From NCBI RefSeq assembly GCF_963422355.1, contig NC_085102.1:4735420-4799419 (forward strand): a DNA stretch of 64,000 nucleotides. Direction: 5' to 3'. The translations under genes were made by a program, and so were the position numbers. The notes beneath the pieces are model-generated. The model was not told where the DNA came from. It worked only from the letters and a program-made list of their open reading frames with translations, and ran no database searches. Below are positions 12,825 to 26,889 of the stretch, piece by piece; positions within the stretch are counted from its first letter, which is position 1, and every line of letters begins with the position of its first letter. The DNA comes from Corticium candelabrum. Its lineage: Eukaryota > Porifera > Homoscleromorpha > Homosclerophorida > Plakinidae.

Positions 12825-13021
12825 CCATAAGCCCGTCCTTCACGTGCCGGCTCTACGTAATCCGCGCCAAATCCAGTCAAACGTGCGTTTAGTCCCGCCT
12901 GTTTCTTTCGCGACATGTTTGCCAAGTTTTCGAGCTCTTTTCTTACGACATTCAAGGGCAGGTTAGATAGTGAAGCCGTACTTATGCACACGTACATGAG
13001 ACTCAATCTGCACTCCATCAC
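12812..13021 (-). CDS. Small ORF at the left end of the transposon
   Basis: A 69-codon open frame on the minus strand runs outward into the TIR. Its middle contains VRKELENLANMSRKKQAGLN. I do not recognise a domain. It may be the last exon of an element-borne gene or chance. Confidence 0.25.
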   Translation of the reverse strand: MMECRLSLMYVCISTASLSNLPLNVVRKELENLANMSRKKQAGLNARLTGFGADYVEPAREGRAYGTCR

Positions 13022-13179
13022 GTGTCTACTTCTTTTTCAATGCATCTAGGTCCGCTAGACACCTAAACAGGCAAGACTGTACGAGACTGACCTTTCCCAA
13101 TGTGAGTCCAGAGAAGGGCCAGCTCATCACTGTGCGCAAAGCCACTCACTTTAGCGACCCACACAGTAGCCCAATGATG

Positions 13180-13325
13180 CCCTGCCTGCAGAAATCTGGC
13201 TGGAAGAATCAATGAGCAGGCTGGAGACAACACTCAAGCCGGTGCATTCCTATTTGGCGTATTCAATCTTGAAGGAATTAGAGAGTTCCAAGCAATACAT
13301 GAAGCCAACTCCATTGCCTCCCAGG
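13180..13325 (+). CDS. Possible exon, unknown product
   Basis: The plus strand contains an open stretch ending GAFLFGVFNLEGIREFQAIH and ANSIASQ, followed at once by a GTATAT splice-donor-like site. The composition is protein-like and unlike the flanks, but no family is recognised. Confidence 0.3.
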
Positions 13326-13515
13326 TATATGTACGTGAATTTTACTAATTAACCGTAATTCGCTAAAGCACACTTGAAGCAGTATGCAAGAGTTACTAAA
13401 TGCAACATTGTACACACACAACTACAAACAGGTTTTTATTTGACTTGCTACTCAGTACTGATATGCCACAGATTGTTATCAGTGCTCAGTATACACTTAG
13501 CTTATTATATATGTG

Positions 13516-13641
<126 letters not shown>

Positions 13642-13896
13642 ATATTATTATATCCAACCGGTAATGACTATAACTGGTTAGAATTGAATTCTACAGCATC
13701 GTAAACTGGTCAACAAATGTCACAGCTGTTGCACTAGCAGCTTGAATAGTGGCATGATTTTGCTGGACACTACTTTGACATGCCATTCATTGCTCCAACC
13801 TTCCAAATATATGCAATCTTCTTCACATGTCCTACACACAATGCAAAATATTAAGCATAGCATTTCTTCAGTAAAATTTTTCATTTAATTAATCAA

Positions 13897-14094
13897 TTAA
13901 TTAAAAGACTGTACAGTACATGAACTGGTTACTTGTACAGTGTAATGACATGGACCACACTCGCTGAACCATTGATTTTCAAGGGACCAATATATATGGA
14001 CATTTGTTGCTGTCCAGAACACCACAAAAAAGTATAGCTGCACCATTTTTGCAGCACTGGCTGTTAAAGGCAAAACATACATACATGCCTGCAC
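13897..14094 (-). CDS. Possible exon, unknown product
   Basis: A 65-codon minus-strand frame contains HIYWSLENQWFSECGPCHYT. The neighbouring 13780-13870 region on the same strand has TCEEDCIYLEGWSNEWHVKV after a 'tgtgtag' acceptor-like site. I recognise no family. These could be exons of an element-encoded protein. Confidence 0.25.
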   Translation of the reverse strand: MQACMYVLPLTASAAKMVQLYFFVVFWTATNVHIYWSLENQWFSECGPCHYTVQVTSSCTVQSFN

Positions 14095-14509
14095 TGGAAC
14101 ATGTACAAAATCCCTTTTTTGCTAAAGTTGCACTGATAAAACAGTTTTACTTATTCTCCAATAACTGATAATCTAGACCAATACAAGCTGATACGTATAT
14201 ACCGATCGATACAGGTAGCCAATCCAATATTTCACGATTATCTGTACTAGTGACAACTTAATTAGTTAACATTGAGTCATATTTGTGGTATCGTAGGTCT
14301 TGTACCCTGCCACAAGAAATAAACTTATTCCAAAAATTACAGAGGCAAATTGCAGTCCTCTCTTAAGTGAAAGTGTTCCTAGAATGAGATCTCTTCTTTA
14401 GCTTCAAATTCATCACGAGGCAACCCTCACATGCCAACCATACCTCTACACATGCACATCCTCTTTCTGTATTATTGGCTGCAACCAAACCATGTATCGT
14501 ATACATGTA

Positions 14510-15340
14510 AAGTATATGTAAAGAATGTATAGCATACAGCATACCTCACTTTTTCTACATTTATTTAATACTTAATTTTTTTAAATTGAGAAATTTTTTG
14601 AATAATCTGAGGTGTGTTGGGTTTGATAGTTAATTCAACATGTAAAATTATACCTAAAATCATATTTGTCTGTAAATTTACAGTTTGATAATGATTTCTA
14701 CAGCCTACATTGATTGATTTATACAGTCTATTTATATATAGTCAATATGATCTTATACAGCCAGTCAATATCGATTGATATATAGTAAGACTATTATTGC
14801 TCGATCCTTCGTTTTAGTTCTCGTTTGAATTCCTTGTTATCTACAAGCAGTGCATGCCAAATAATTTCACTGGTTGCATCATGGGGTTTTATCCACAAAA
14901 AAAGTCTATGTCCACACTAAAGAACAAGGTCACCAAAATAATCCATGTTTCCACATAGACGTCTTGCTGCTTCTTGACTAACTTGAAATAGAGAATGTCA
15001 GTCTTCGAAACAAGGTTAAGCTCAACACTATTGCTAATGTATATATCAATCAATATTTACTGTACAGTATACATCAATCAATATTGCCTGTATACAATAA
15101 TATCGACTATATATAAATTGGCGGTACAAATCAATCAATGTAGGCTGTATAAATCATTATCAAACTGCAAATTAACAGACAAATGATTGAAACTAAATTT
15201 TAGATGTTGAATTAACTAACTATCAAACCCAGCACACACCAGCACACGTCAAAGTATTCTAAAAATTTCTCAAAATTCTTTAAATTAAATATTAAGCAAA
15301 TGTTGACAAAGCAAGGTATACATACTAGCATTGCTTACAC
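14510..15340. repeat. Large imperfect inverted repeat inside the transposon
   Basis: The left arm (~14510-14790) and right arm (~15040-15340) are imperfect reverse complements. They share 'cagtttgataatgattt', 'acagcctacattgattgatt' and 'gggtttgatagtta'. The ~250 bp centre is unique. The unit is AT-rich and could fold into a long hairpin. Confidence 0.75.
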
Positions 15341-15615
15341 ACAAATGTTTAGAATATCAATCTTGATAATTGAATTCTTGCCCAAAATCTATTTATTTAT
15401 TAGAAACGTACCAAGAATTTTTTCAACTGCTGCTCTAAAACTCAATTGCTATACCTAATTCCTGATTTATGTAGTTAGCAGACCATTCCCATGCCAAACT
15501 GCAAGCAGAAGAAGATGCTCCTAACAGCACACACATATTCAACACACGTTGAGGCCAAGAAAGATGCTACCACAATAGAATCAAACAAGAACTACAAATA
15601 CCGGAATCGTTACTG
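15341..15615. other. Spacer without recognised gene
   Basis: AT-rich sequence with no supported feature. The minus strand just beyond, near 15616-15633, could hold a short terminal exon of the ZC3H11A-like gene, but that is weak. Confidence 0.4.
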
Positions 15616-15684
15616 TTGACATTCTGCACAGTGCGTCGTGTACAAGAAACCCGGGACAGCAAGAATAATATCCAGGCACTTGGA

Positions 15685-15923
<239 letters not shown>

Positions 15924-15926
15924 CAC

Positions 15927-17804
<1,878 letters not shown>

Positions 17805-17949
17805 TCGATCGCCTCAACCCTGCAACACATATGAAATACATAAACTAATCGACGTCATGCAACTTCTGTGTTTCACACCACAAAAAGGACACAACAGACA
17901 AACAGAGACTTGAAATGAGTTTAGATGAAAAGTGCGTGGGTGTGGCAGA

Positions 17950-17954
<5 letters not shown>

Positions 17955-18031
<77 letters not shown>
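17955..18031. repeat. (GT)n microsatellite
   Basis: A pure GT array of ~77 bp. Confidence 0.95.
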
Positions 18032-18032
<1 letters not shown>

Positions 18033-18059
18033 TGTATTTACCATTCATGATACATTTGT

Positions 18060-18830
18060 CATCTGTCAATTGTTTGTCAACCTGTCTGTCAATTGTTTGT
18101 CTATGTGTCTGTCCATTGTTTGTCTGTGTCTATCAATTGTTTGTCCACCTGTCTGTCCATTGCTTGCCTGTGTCTATCAATTGTTTGTTCACCTGTCTGT
18201 CCATTGCTTGCCTGTGTCTGTCAATTGTTTGTCCACCTGTCTGTCTGTATGTCCATCTGTCTGTCAATTGTTTGTCTGTGTGTCTGTCCATTGTTTGTCT
18301 GTGTGTCTGTCCACTGCTTGCCTGTGTCTGTCAATTGTTTGTCCACCTGTCTCTGTCTGTCTGTCTGTCAATTGTTTGTCTATGTGTCTGTCCATTGTTT
18401 GTCTGTGTCTGTCAATTGTTTGTCCATCTGTCTATCCATTGTTTGTTTGCTTGTCTGTCAAATATATGTCCATTGTTTGTCTGTCTGTCTGTCCATTGTT
18501 TGTATGTCTGTCTGTCAATTGTTTGTCCATCTGTTTTTCTGTCCATCTGTCTGTCCATTGTTTGTCTGTCTGTCCATTTCTGTCCATCTGTCTGTCTGTG
18601 TGTCTGTCCATCTGTCTGTCTGTGTGTCTGTCCATCTGTCTGTCTGTGTGTCTATCCATCTGTCTGTCTGTGTGCCTGTCTATCTCTCTGTCTGTGAGTC
18701 TGTCCATCTGTCTGTATGAGTCTGTCCATCTGTACATCTGTGTGTCTGTCCATCTGTCCGTCTATCCATCTGTCTGTGACAGTGTCAGTCTATCCGTTTG
18801 TCTGCTTATCCGTCACTCTATCAGCAAACA
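18060..18830. repeat. (GTCT)n array with a higher-order unit
   Basis: The array uses a larger unit around 'tcaattgtttgtccacctgtctgtccattg', repeated many times. It then becomes simple 'gtctgtccatctgtctgtctgt' repeats. Confidence 0.9.
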
Positions 18831-19031
18831 CGTGCTACACAATCCAGTCACTGCAATCTGTACCCAATGCTGCTGCTTTGTCCTCCACAACAGCCAACTT
18901 CTCATCCTTCACGTTCTCCACTCCTCGTTGCTGTTGATCCCCATCAGCTCCTTGCAGGCGTAGCTCTTGTAAAAAGATTGCCAACCCATTAGCTTCTATA
19001 GCAGTCTTCACCAAAGTCAGATGAAGAGTAC

Positions 19032-19650
19032 TTGCAGTCCCTCTCTGTTGATATTCAGTGGCATAATGAAGACATACGACATTCTTTCAAAGAATCAGCC
19101 ATGCTGGATGATGATCTGTTCCAACAGAAAAGGCAGAAAACAACCATGAAGGAGACTGAAATACCCAGTAGTGGTGAAGACAAGAATCAGACAATTGAGA
19201 CAGTCAAAACAAGTCTCAATGAAGTCATGGTTGACCTAGAAACTGGACTTGCCCCCAACATGACAAATAATGATGAGTAGCTGACAGCTGTTAAAAAGTT
19301 TTGTGAAACTACTGGAAATGTTGAGGAAAATCAACACATCCACCGACCAAGCAGCAGCGTTTAGTTTCAGCATTACACACTTTTGGCAGTCATACAGGGA
19401 TAACAAAGCACAGGCAAAGAATTTGGGTGCAGCCTACAGCCCTCAGCAGATGAAAACACATGAGAAATTCAAGCTCTGTTCCTGCAAAAGCTGGCTGCCC
19501 CAGTGTGTTTAGTAGTAGGAGATCAACTCAAACAACTCCTTCTGTCAGTAGGTATGTGATGCCGAAGCGAATACAAAAGATAAAGAGACAGCACAGTCTG
19601 TCCGCCAGTATTCAGCAGAACAGCAAAAATGTTGACAGTTTATTATAAAC
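19032..19650 (+). pseudogene. C-terminal fragment of a MULE/SWIM-type transposase-like protein
   Basis: The first open part includes QTIETVKTSLNEVMVDLETG. After an in-frame stop at 19278 and frame changes, the text LHTFGSHTG then RQRIWVQPTALSR and KHMRNSS appears. Many invertebrate MULE-related proteins end with an FGS...KIxVQPTAxxRRK motif, and this region matches that pattern. A TGA sits where the second Arg would be, which suggests CGA to TGA decay. The catalytic DDE part is not visible. Placement just inside the right TIR fits an element-coded protein. Confidence 0.5.
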
Positions 19651-20138
19651 TTTATACTTAGAAGCATGTTTACTATAGATATACAATGTAAGGTATAGAT
19701 TACGTGTAAGCCCATGCAATGTTCCTGAAGAACTAAAAAGCTAATCTATGTCTACGTGACTATACGTACCGTAGTCTAGCTACTAGTAGTCTGCATATTT
19801 TAATAGATAGCTAGCTGTATTACGTGTACACCAGCTTGAAGAGGTCTCTGGTTGAACAGCTGAAAGTTGGAACAGCTCCTTTTGCGATGCAAGTGCACTG
19901 ACGCAGATTTCTGCTGAATTATGAACTAAGAAAAATAAGTTATCACAACGTAAGGTAGACGAAACGTCTAGCCTACCTGCTATAGCTACTTTGTGCGTAT
20001 GTGCTTTGATGGCCTCCGAGTTCGAAAATTACGACGCAGCTACCGCTTCAGCAACGTCAATGGTGTGGCGTCGCAAGGTGCGCAGTAGTCAACGAACGCA
20101 AACAACAATACTATCATGTTCGTTCCTTCTGCTAACGT
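19651..20138. other. Right subterminal region of the transposon
   Basis: No gene is supported. A short open frame from 19991 is not convincing. Confidence 0.4.
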
Positions 20139-20210
20139 CACGTGCAGATTACAGGTATACGGGACGTTTATCCGGGTACTGAAGAAAGTGGGCCCCAAAA
20201 AAAAATTCGC
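20139..20210 (-). repeat. Right terminal inverted repeat of the MULE-like element
   Basis: This is the reverse complement of 12752-12824 with about six differences, mostly near the inner end. It is followed by the second CTGATCCC. Confidence 0.9.
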
Positions 20211-20570
20211 CTGATCCCGTGTGCCTCGCGCGTCCGACAGTTCATCTCGCACATTGAAAATGGTGATTTCAATTGACTGCTTTGCACTCGAACGACGAAA
20301 GCTGTTCGTTCGTTTTGAACAAAAGGGTTCAATACAGTAGATATCACGTTATGGCCATTCTTGCATCGTTTACAGTCACTTTGGTGAGGATATCACGGAG
20401 AACGGAAGTGCCGGTTCTTCGCATCTTACGGTTGGATGTGGATGAGACGGAATCACTTTAGGACACGACATTGCGTCGTCTGTTTCACCGTATCTTTTGC
20501 TGTTTTATATCGACGTGCTCATATCTACTGTTGGTCAGATAGTAAGAGAACGACGACGATAGCGCATGCA

Positions 20571-21878
20571 ATGAGCAGCAGCGAAGTGGACGAGAGTTGT
20601 AAAGTTTTGCAACGAAATTGTGGCCCAACCGGCAGATGGACGATTGCGTTGTTTCTATCGTTAGTTGTGGGCAATTTTGTGTTTAGCGGTTTTCTGTTGT
20701 GGAAGCTCAGTGTTCAGGAGAAAAGATTTGAGAAAAGCGTAGAGAAGTTGCAGTTGGACTTGCAGGAACTTCAAGTAGAAAAAGAGGAAATGAAGCAGGT
20801 TTATGAGACGTTGTCTGAGTATGGAGGAGAAAGAGGGAAGAGGTCGGAACAATCTCCCAGTCAGTCGTCACAAGTTACAATCAACATTGCACACGTATTT
20901 GGGTCATTCATCAAACAGATGTGCAAACCAGAATCAGCAATTTGTATACCAGGTCAACCAGGAAGAGACGGATTGCCAGGTTTGCCAGGTAGAGACGGTT
21001 TGCTAGGAAAAGATGGTTCAACTGGATTGCCAGGTTTGCCTGGAAGGGACGGTCCAATTGGATTGCCAGGTTTGTCAGGAAAAGATGGTCTACCAGGTAG
21101 AGATGGTTCAATTGGATTGCCAGGAGCAGCTGGAAAAAACGGCGAGGCGGGAAGGAATGGTGAACGTGGCAGTAAGGGATCAGCAGGTAAACAGGGTCCA
21201 CGTGGAATAGCAGGTAGGAAAGGAGACATGGGAGTGAGTGGAGAGAAAGGAGGAAGAGGAGAGAGAGGAGTAAGTGGACTGCAAGGAAGTTTGGGTCCTC
21301 GAGGAGAAAAAGGAGAAGAAGGAGACAAAGGTGAACGAGGATATCCTGGCTTTAAAGGAGGGAAGGGTGGAAAGGGGGAGATTGGGTTACAAGGAGGAAA
21401 AGGAATGAAAGGAAACAAAGGAATGAAAGGAATAAAAGGGGATGAGCAGGATTTACATCAATTGTTTGGTCTACCCAGTCAATGTTTACCATGGAATCAT
21501 CGTGTTTTAAATGAAACTTGGAGACAAACATCTGAGCATTATTCTAAGACAACTCAACACTGTGATTATACAAGTCATCCAACCAATCAACATGGTTTCA
21601 CACCAGGCTGGCATTCATTCAGTCCTACAATAGGTGGAGCTATGCCAGAGAATTGCACATCTGAGAACTACTGTGGAACTCGAGCATCAGGATGGTTAAA
21701 AGGATCTCACCCAAATGGAATTGGTCAAAAAAATTCAAGAACAGTTTGCTTTAGTCTTAGCGGCAATTGTTGTTGGAGGCAGACTAGTGTTGAAGTGATC
21801 AACTGTGGACAGTATTACATATACAACTTACCTAACACTCCAGCTTGCAGTCTAACTTACTGTGCTCAAGGACAGTGA
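20571..21878 (+). CDS. Membrane-anchored collagen with D8C domain, gene A
   Basis: A single-exon frame of 435 codons. A short N-terminal tail (MSSSEVDESCK) is followed by a membrane segment at about residues 22-46 (IALFLSLVVGNFVFSGFLLW) without a signal peptide, so type II topology is inferred. A coiled coil follows at ~50-90, then Gly-X-Y collagen at ~125-295, then a ten-cysteine C-terminal domain. The C-terminal PGWHSFSPTIGGAMPENCTS, GWLKGSHP and YYIYNLPNTPAC patterns match the D8C domain of uromodulin, GP2 and LZP. NETW and NCTS are possible N-glycosylation sites. An in-frame ATG exists upstream at 20436, but all four paralogs agree only from MSSSE. It probably forms a trimeric surface receptor or matrix anchor. 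Expression and ligand are unknown. Confidence 0.85.
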   Translation: MSSSEVDESCKVLQRNCGPTGRWTIALFLSLVVGNFVFSGFLLWKLSVQEKRFEKSVEKLQLDLQELQVEKEEMKQVYETLSEYGGERGKRSEQSPSQSSQVTINIAHVFGSFIKQMCKPESAICIPGQPGRDGLPGLPGRDGLLGKDGSTGLPGLPGRDGPIGLPGLSGKDGLPGRDGSIGLPGAAGKNGEAGRNGERGSKGSAGKQGPRGIAGRKGDMGVSGEKGGRGERGVSGLQGSLGPRGEKGEEGDKGERGYPGFKGGKGGKGEIGLQGGKGMKGNKGMKGIKGDEQDLHQLFGLPSQCLPWNHRVLNETWRQTSEHYSKTTQHCDYTSHPTNQHGFTPGWHSFSPTIGGAMPENCTSENYCGTRASGWLKGSHPNGIGQKNSRTVCFSLSGNCCWRQTSVEVINCGQYYIYNLPNTPACSLTYCAQGQ

Positions 21879-22496
21879 AGAACAAGTTTCCTTTATCAAA
21901 ACCATCACATGTACTTATCTTTCCATTTTTGTGTGTATCTATGCTTCTCTGACTAGACAAGTGTCTGCTAAGAATGATTGTTGTAACAGCTGCTTGTTGT
22001 GTAGGATTGCTGCATACAGTATGATGTGCTGCTAGATGGAAATTTTGTTATAAACATACACAGTTTGTGAGCAGAAATGTGGTTTGCTGTCTACAGTTAA
22101 CAACAATATTTACCGGTGTAGCAATAGATAAATTGTTATATGTTAGATCACGTGTAGTTACATTTAATTAATTTAAGGATTAACTGTTATGCATAGTAAC
22201 CAACAAAATATTTATAATAAAAATAGATTTGGTTAATTAATTATATATTTATTGTAATCTAAATATTAGTTAGTTAGTTATTAATTATATATTTAACTTT
22301 TAGGAGTTTCTGTTTTCTAATTTATAACTTGTCCTCAAATTCTAGTTACATGCTCACCACATAATAAATAATCAAATGTTGCCTCAAATTCGTGAATTGT
22401 AATTATCCGGGCATTTTACCAATTTTATAACCCGTACTGCCAACGTTGCTTGTTGATGTTCTAGCTTTTGTGACCGTCTTCCTCTGCCTTTCGTCA
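21879..22496. other. 3' UTR of gene A and spacer to GOSR2
   Basis: The ~300 bp after the stop is almost identical to 32505-32810 and 58108-58420. AT-rich sequence follows, then the promoter-proximal region of GOSR2 with 'ctttcgtcaatggaatc' at its start codon. Confidence 0.7.
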
Positions 22497-24459
22497 ATGG
22501 AATCATTATATCAAAAAGCGAACAAGTAAACAACAAAACTAATTTCGTATTTCGTTTTATTCTTGCGACCTCAGATTTTTGTTTGTGTTTGCAGATTGTT
22601 GATGGAAGTTCAGAGTCAAATATCATCTCTAGGGCACTCGTATTCGCCTCAACTTGAGCAGGAAATTGAGGGTAAATTAGAGGAGTTGTTCTCTGATATT
22701 CAGAGGTTGGAGCAGATGGTCGCTAAAGAACCACCTTCCAGGAAGCAGAGCGCCAAACTGTGAGATTTGTGGAATGAGAGGAGGGATGGTAGATGGGTAG
22801 ATAGACAGACAGACAGAAGGACGGACGGACAGACAGACAAACAGATAGACAGACAGACATAGAGATGGTTTATTGGATACTAGCATCACAACCCGGCGTT
22901 GCCCGGGTAACATTAGACAGGTGCAGCTAGGGTTGCGTATTTTTACCTAGCCTACTTACTAAAAACAACACATATTAGCCCCTACGAAATACGTAAGATG
23001 CCCTACGCAAATTAATTATTATGTTATTGCCCTTATGTCTTTGATGTCTCTAGACATATGAATTAAGAGGTACTTCAGCCTTTCTTACGTTATTGTGTAC
23101 GCAGAAATGTCTTTTAACCGTAACTGTTACCGTTTGAGGCATGAAAGCAATCCTGCTGTTGCTGATGTAGCATGTGTGGGTATTATCAGAATAAAAGGCT
23201 GTCGATATCCATGTTGGTCATGTGCCTCCACAGCTCTTGATGCCGCAGTTGCTATTCTGTCTGTATAGCCTGTTGATATAATCCACGTTGGTCATGTGTC
23301 TCTCCATTCATGACTCACTTGCGTCGGCTAGTACAGAATACACTCGATACCGCCGGTAGAGCGAAACCCAGGTATGAAACATATTCTCGTGGCACGTGCA
23401 TGGGGATTGTAAATTTGAAGTCGCACCATGGTCACGTCCTCGCGAGATTTCACTTGAGGGTCGGGTAGAGAAGGGACTGTCTAAATAGTCTAAATACTGA
23501 AGTGTCCGTTTGCATTGTGGTGTGGAACGCAGTCTTCATGCACGGTTTCGTGGAGATCAGCCTGGCAGTTTTGGCGTGATTGATGTTACAGACAGACAGA
23601 CAGACAGCCAGACAGATCAGACTTTTATAGATATAGAGAAGAGAAGATAAAGAAGATTATGTAAAGTGACATTGTCAATTGTAGAAAGCAAAGCTTGCTT
23701 TAAAAATAGCTGTTAGCCAGTTCATAGAAGACTAAAGCCCTGTCCACTGTGGCAACTGGATCGCGATAAACCCAATCCACGTCAAGAGGTGGTTTCGATT
23801 GCGATTGGTTGAATCCAATTAGAAATAGTGGGCGTTACGTCTACATAAGCTACGTGTGTAGTTGGAACATCTAACCCTCTTTACTCGTCTTTGTTCTTGC
23901 TCACTTTATGTCGCTCTATCAATGCTTTCACAAGCAAAGACCCCACACCTACACATCGGTCATCAGTCACATGACACTGAAAATGAGACGGAAGTAGCAT
24001 TTTCAAAGTGCAGTGTGGACGCTTGCTATCCTGATTGGATCGTGATCAGCAGGATTGCAATTCGATTGCAATCGATTCTGGTCTAAAAGTGTGGACAGGG
24101 CTTTAGAGTCATAACAAGATTGGACATATACAGACAGACAGACGGATGCATGAAGCATATCATCATCATGCATATGTACAGACAGATGGACCAGCAAGCT
24201 ACAGACTGACAAACTAGTTTACAAACTGACAAACAAGTTTACAGACTGACAAACAAGTTTACAAACTAATAATACGTAATATGTTTGTATACCATGTATG
24301 TATACTTTGTCTAAAACATTTAAATGGGTTGCACAATTGGGTTGATTATTTGTGGTTAAATGAATTTGTTTCTTGTACAGACGAGTTGAACAATTGTCAT
24401 ATGATTGTCAGTATCTACATAGTACTCTTAGGACATTCCAACAGAAACAGCGGCTCAAG
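22497..24459 (+). CDS. GOSR2: GOSR2 (membrin)-like SNARE, copy A, 5' three exons
   Basis: Exons are 22497-22525 (MESLYQKAN), 22595-22759 (LEQEIEGKLEELFSDIQRLE, then KEPPSRKQSAK) and 24381-24459 (RVEQLSYDCQ and RTFQQKQRLK). They join in phase as membrin residues 1-~100: human GOSR2 has [38 protein letters not shown] at the same places. Membrin is a Golgi v-SNARE (Qb). The SNARE helix and C-terminal anchor exons are not in the window: a (CA)n array and LINE follow exon 3. Intron 1 is ~69 nt. Intron 2 holds GACA repeats, an interspersed repeat (22875-23655) and a MITE. Confidence 0.85.
22795..22860. repeat. (GACA/GGAC)n array
   Basis: Start of GOSR2 intron 2; also at 33400-33475 and 59025-59215. 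Confidence 0.9.
22875..23655. mobile_element. Unclassified interspersed repeat in GOSR2 intron
   Basis: One end has the palindromic 'acccggcgttgcccgggt' and the other ends in (GACA)n plus 'ttttatagatatagag'. The sister introns (33485, 59210) read straight across the same position, so it is a copy-specific insertion of ~780 bp. It is probably a retroposed element; the family is not determined. Confidence 0.55.
23736..24102. mobile_element. PIF/Harbinger-like MITE (H1)
   Basis: It begins AGCCCTGTCCAC and ends GTGGACAGGGCT, flanked by TAA/TTA, the three-base target duplication of PIF/Harbinger. The copy at 33573-33934 is orthologous. Confidence 0.65.
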
Positions 24460-24588
24460 GTATGGAGATGTACACAATAAGGAGTAATTGAAATGTGGTG
24501 TTGGATGCAGCATGATGTTGTGATAGGAAAAGGAAGAGCACGATAGGAATGAATTGTTGTCAAGGAGATTTACAGCAAATGTATGGAT

Positions 24589-24590
<2 letters not shown>

Positions 24591-24684
<94 letters not shown>
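24591..24684. repeat. (CA)n microsatellite
   Basis: The array joins GOSR2 intron 3 to the LINE fragment. The same junction occurs at 34417-34507 and 62579-62661. Confidence 0.95.
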
Positions 24685-24687
<3 letters not shown>

Positions 24688-25567
24688 ACTTGACTACAGC
24701 TGCCAGTGTCTGGCCACGCCGCCCATATACGGACAGAGCTGAAACACGAGGTAGTTACTGTCTGCACTTATGTCTCTGTATGTCTTTGAACCACCGGAAA
24801 CGTCATCCACATGTTGCAAGACAGGGGAAGTTGACTGCTGTCTTTTTCTGAACAGCGTTTGCCATGATGACAGTTATGCCTTTGGAATCCTGGCTTGGAT
24901 TTGAAGCACCGTCCACATTGACTACAATGGCAGCAACAGCATGTCCTATCAGGCTCCGGTATCCGACTTGAGGTACAATCAGTGGAGGCAAGTGATGATG
25001 ACCGGATCGATAATAGAGTCAATGATGATGACATAGTCAAAGAAGAAGAAGAAGACACATTTAAACATTTATGTATTGCCAGTCCACCCCTACTTTCCAG
25101 CCATCGATGACACTTGGCTCGTTGCACTGCACCTGGTTGTTCACACAGAGGCAGTTGGCGTTCCACAATCCACTTGTGCCGTTTCACACCTGAATGACTG
25201 CGAAAGGAGCGTCAACACACAGCACATGGAAATGATTGTTCAGTAGAGGTACGTGTAAGTTCACAGCCTGACATGAAGCTCACCATTCTGGATGTTGCTG
25301 TGCCAGTTGATACCAATTCTCTAGTTTTAACAACTTTACGTCAGCCTGGATCCTGTCTTTCCATCTGGGGCAGACCCCTGAGCTGGTCTAGAATGTGACA
25401 GCCACCCAAATAATAGTTTCTTTGGTAATCTGATTGCAGGCATTCGAGCAACATGTCCTAACCACTGAAGGCGGCGGTGATGAAGGACGTCAGACATCAG
25501 ATTTACATGCCCCATCTTCGTCGAAGATCAGCATTGGTAGTATGTTGAAGCTCCTGGTCCCATCGAG

Positions 25568-25570
<3 letters not shown>
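24684..25570 (-). mobile_element. LINE 3' fragment: RT C-terminus plus C2H2 fingers (L2)
   Basis: Same organisation as 4370-5255. The finger part KPGFQRHNCHHGKRCSEK and the MKRHKWIVERQLPLCEQPG segment are open; the RT tail is interrupted. Confidence 0.7.

Positions 25571-25660
<90 letters not shown>
25568..25660. repeat. (CA)n microsatellite
   Basis: CA array between LINE L2 and the next spacer. Confidence 0.95.
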
Positions 25661-26099
25661 TGATTTTTATGGTTTTCTTGTGACTTGTAGATCTGTGAGA
25701 TTTGATTTCTTGCCAGTCACATGATATGTGGATTAGATGCCAATAAAATCTCATCTTGCAAGAGACACCAATAGCTAAGTCTGACTCTCGATCATGTGTG
25801 ACAGACAGCTGTTGGAATGTTAATTCTTAATGAATTGGGCTGATATTTAAAGCAACTGTATTGACAGACAGACAGACAGACAAGTTAGTTTTAACGCAGG
25901 GCCTGCGGGCTTGTTTGTTTATTTACAGTTTAGTGTGATTGTACTAGTTTTAATGTATGAAATATATGTATTAAGACAGACAATCAAACAGACAGACTGA
26001 CGGACAGACGGACGGATAGACAGGCAGACAGACAACTGACAGACAGACAACTGACAGACAGACAGACATACATGTTTACAGACAGACATCGAGCAATTG
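25661..26099. other. Spacer with a copy-specific insert
   Basis: Shared spacer (see 5345-5639) interrupted at ~25885-25975 by about 90 bp not seen in sister copies. (GACA)n text lies on both sides. Confidence 0.55.
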
Positions 26100-26570
26100 T
26101 GATTGTGGCAAGGAACTGGACATCCAAGGATACCATCTAATCACTTGTAAGACTGGCGGTGGTCCAGTGCACACTCACAACTCAACTTGTCGCACAAACT
26201 AGAGCCACAATACCGGTATGTCAACAGTGACAAGAGGTCGGACATCCTCGTTTATGACCCAGATTCAGGTGCAGACATTGAATTAGATGTGTCGTTGGCT
26301 CATCCATGGTGTTTGGACTCAGTGAAGGCAGCCTCCAGAGAAGGAGTAGCAGCAATGAAACGGGAGGAGAAGAAAGAGGCAAAGTTTAATTCTGAGCTGC
26401 TGCCAGAAGGTCCTGCCCATTGGTCCTTCCTCTTGCTTCAAACATTTTGGCCGTTGGGGTGAACAAGCTGGCAAAGAGTGCAAGAGATGATGAAGGAAAA
26501 CAAAATGAGACCGACTTCAAGACCAAGTGGTGATCAATCATTTCAGTGACACTACAACGTTGCAATGCAA
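26100..26570 (+). mobile_element. LINE 3' fragment with RLE-like tail (R3)
   Basis: Contains RSDILVYDPDSGADIELDV and the Glu/Lys-rich segment. About 45 bp coding for NSIVSAWSNCLSQ, present in R1, R4 and R5, is deleted near 26175. Confidence 0.6.
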
Positions 26571-26739
26571 AAGTCGTCTTTGACAAACTCATTAGCATAG
26601 CGAGATTAGAACGTCGAAATGTATTGTGCTCAGTGGAGTTTGTATGCTTCAGGACAGTAATGGTCTTGTTGTGTTAGTGTTAGGTTGCTCATGATGTAAA
26701 CGTTTGATAATGGAAAATATATGTATTGAGACGGAAAGA

Positions 26740-26795
26740 TGGACATACATATACATACATACATACAAACATACATACATACATACATACATACA
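26740..26795. repeat. (CATA)n run
   Basis: A catacatacata repeat replaces the gacaga repeat of sister copies. Confidence 0.85.
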
Positions 26796-26889
26796 TGATC
26801 ATGATGATGGTTGTCCACTGATTCAGTGATGACAACAGAGCAGAACCTGCGCATAGAATGGTTATAGTGAGTAAAACTTGCATAATATC

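Noticed and set aside
19991-20182. 63-codon plus-strand ORF near the right transposon end
   Set aside because: It runs into the inverted repeat, has no recognisable motif, and is within chance length.
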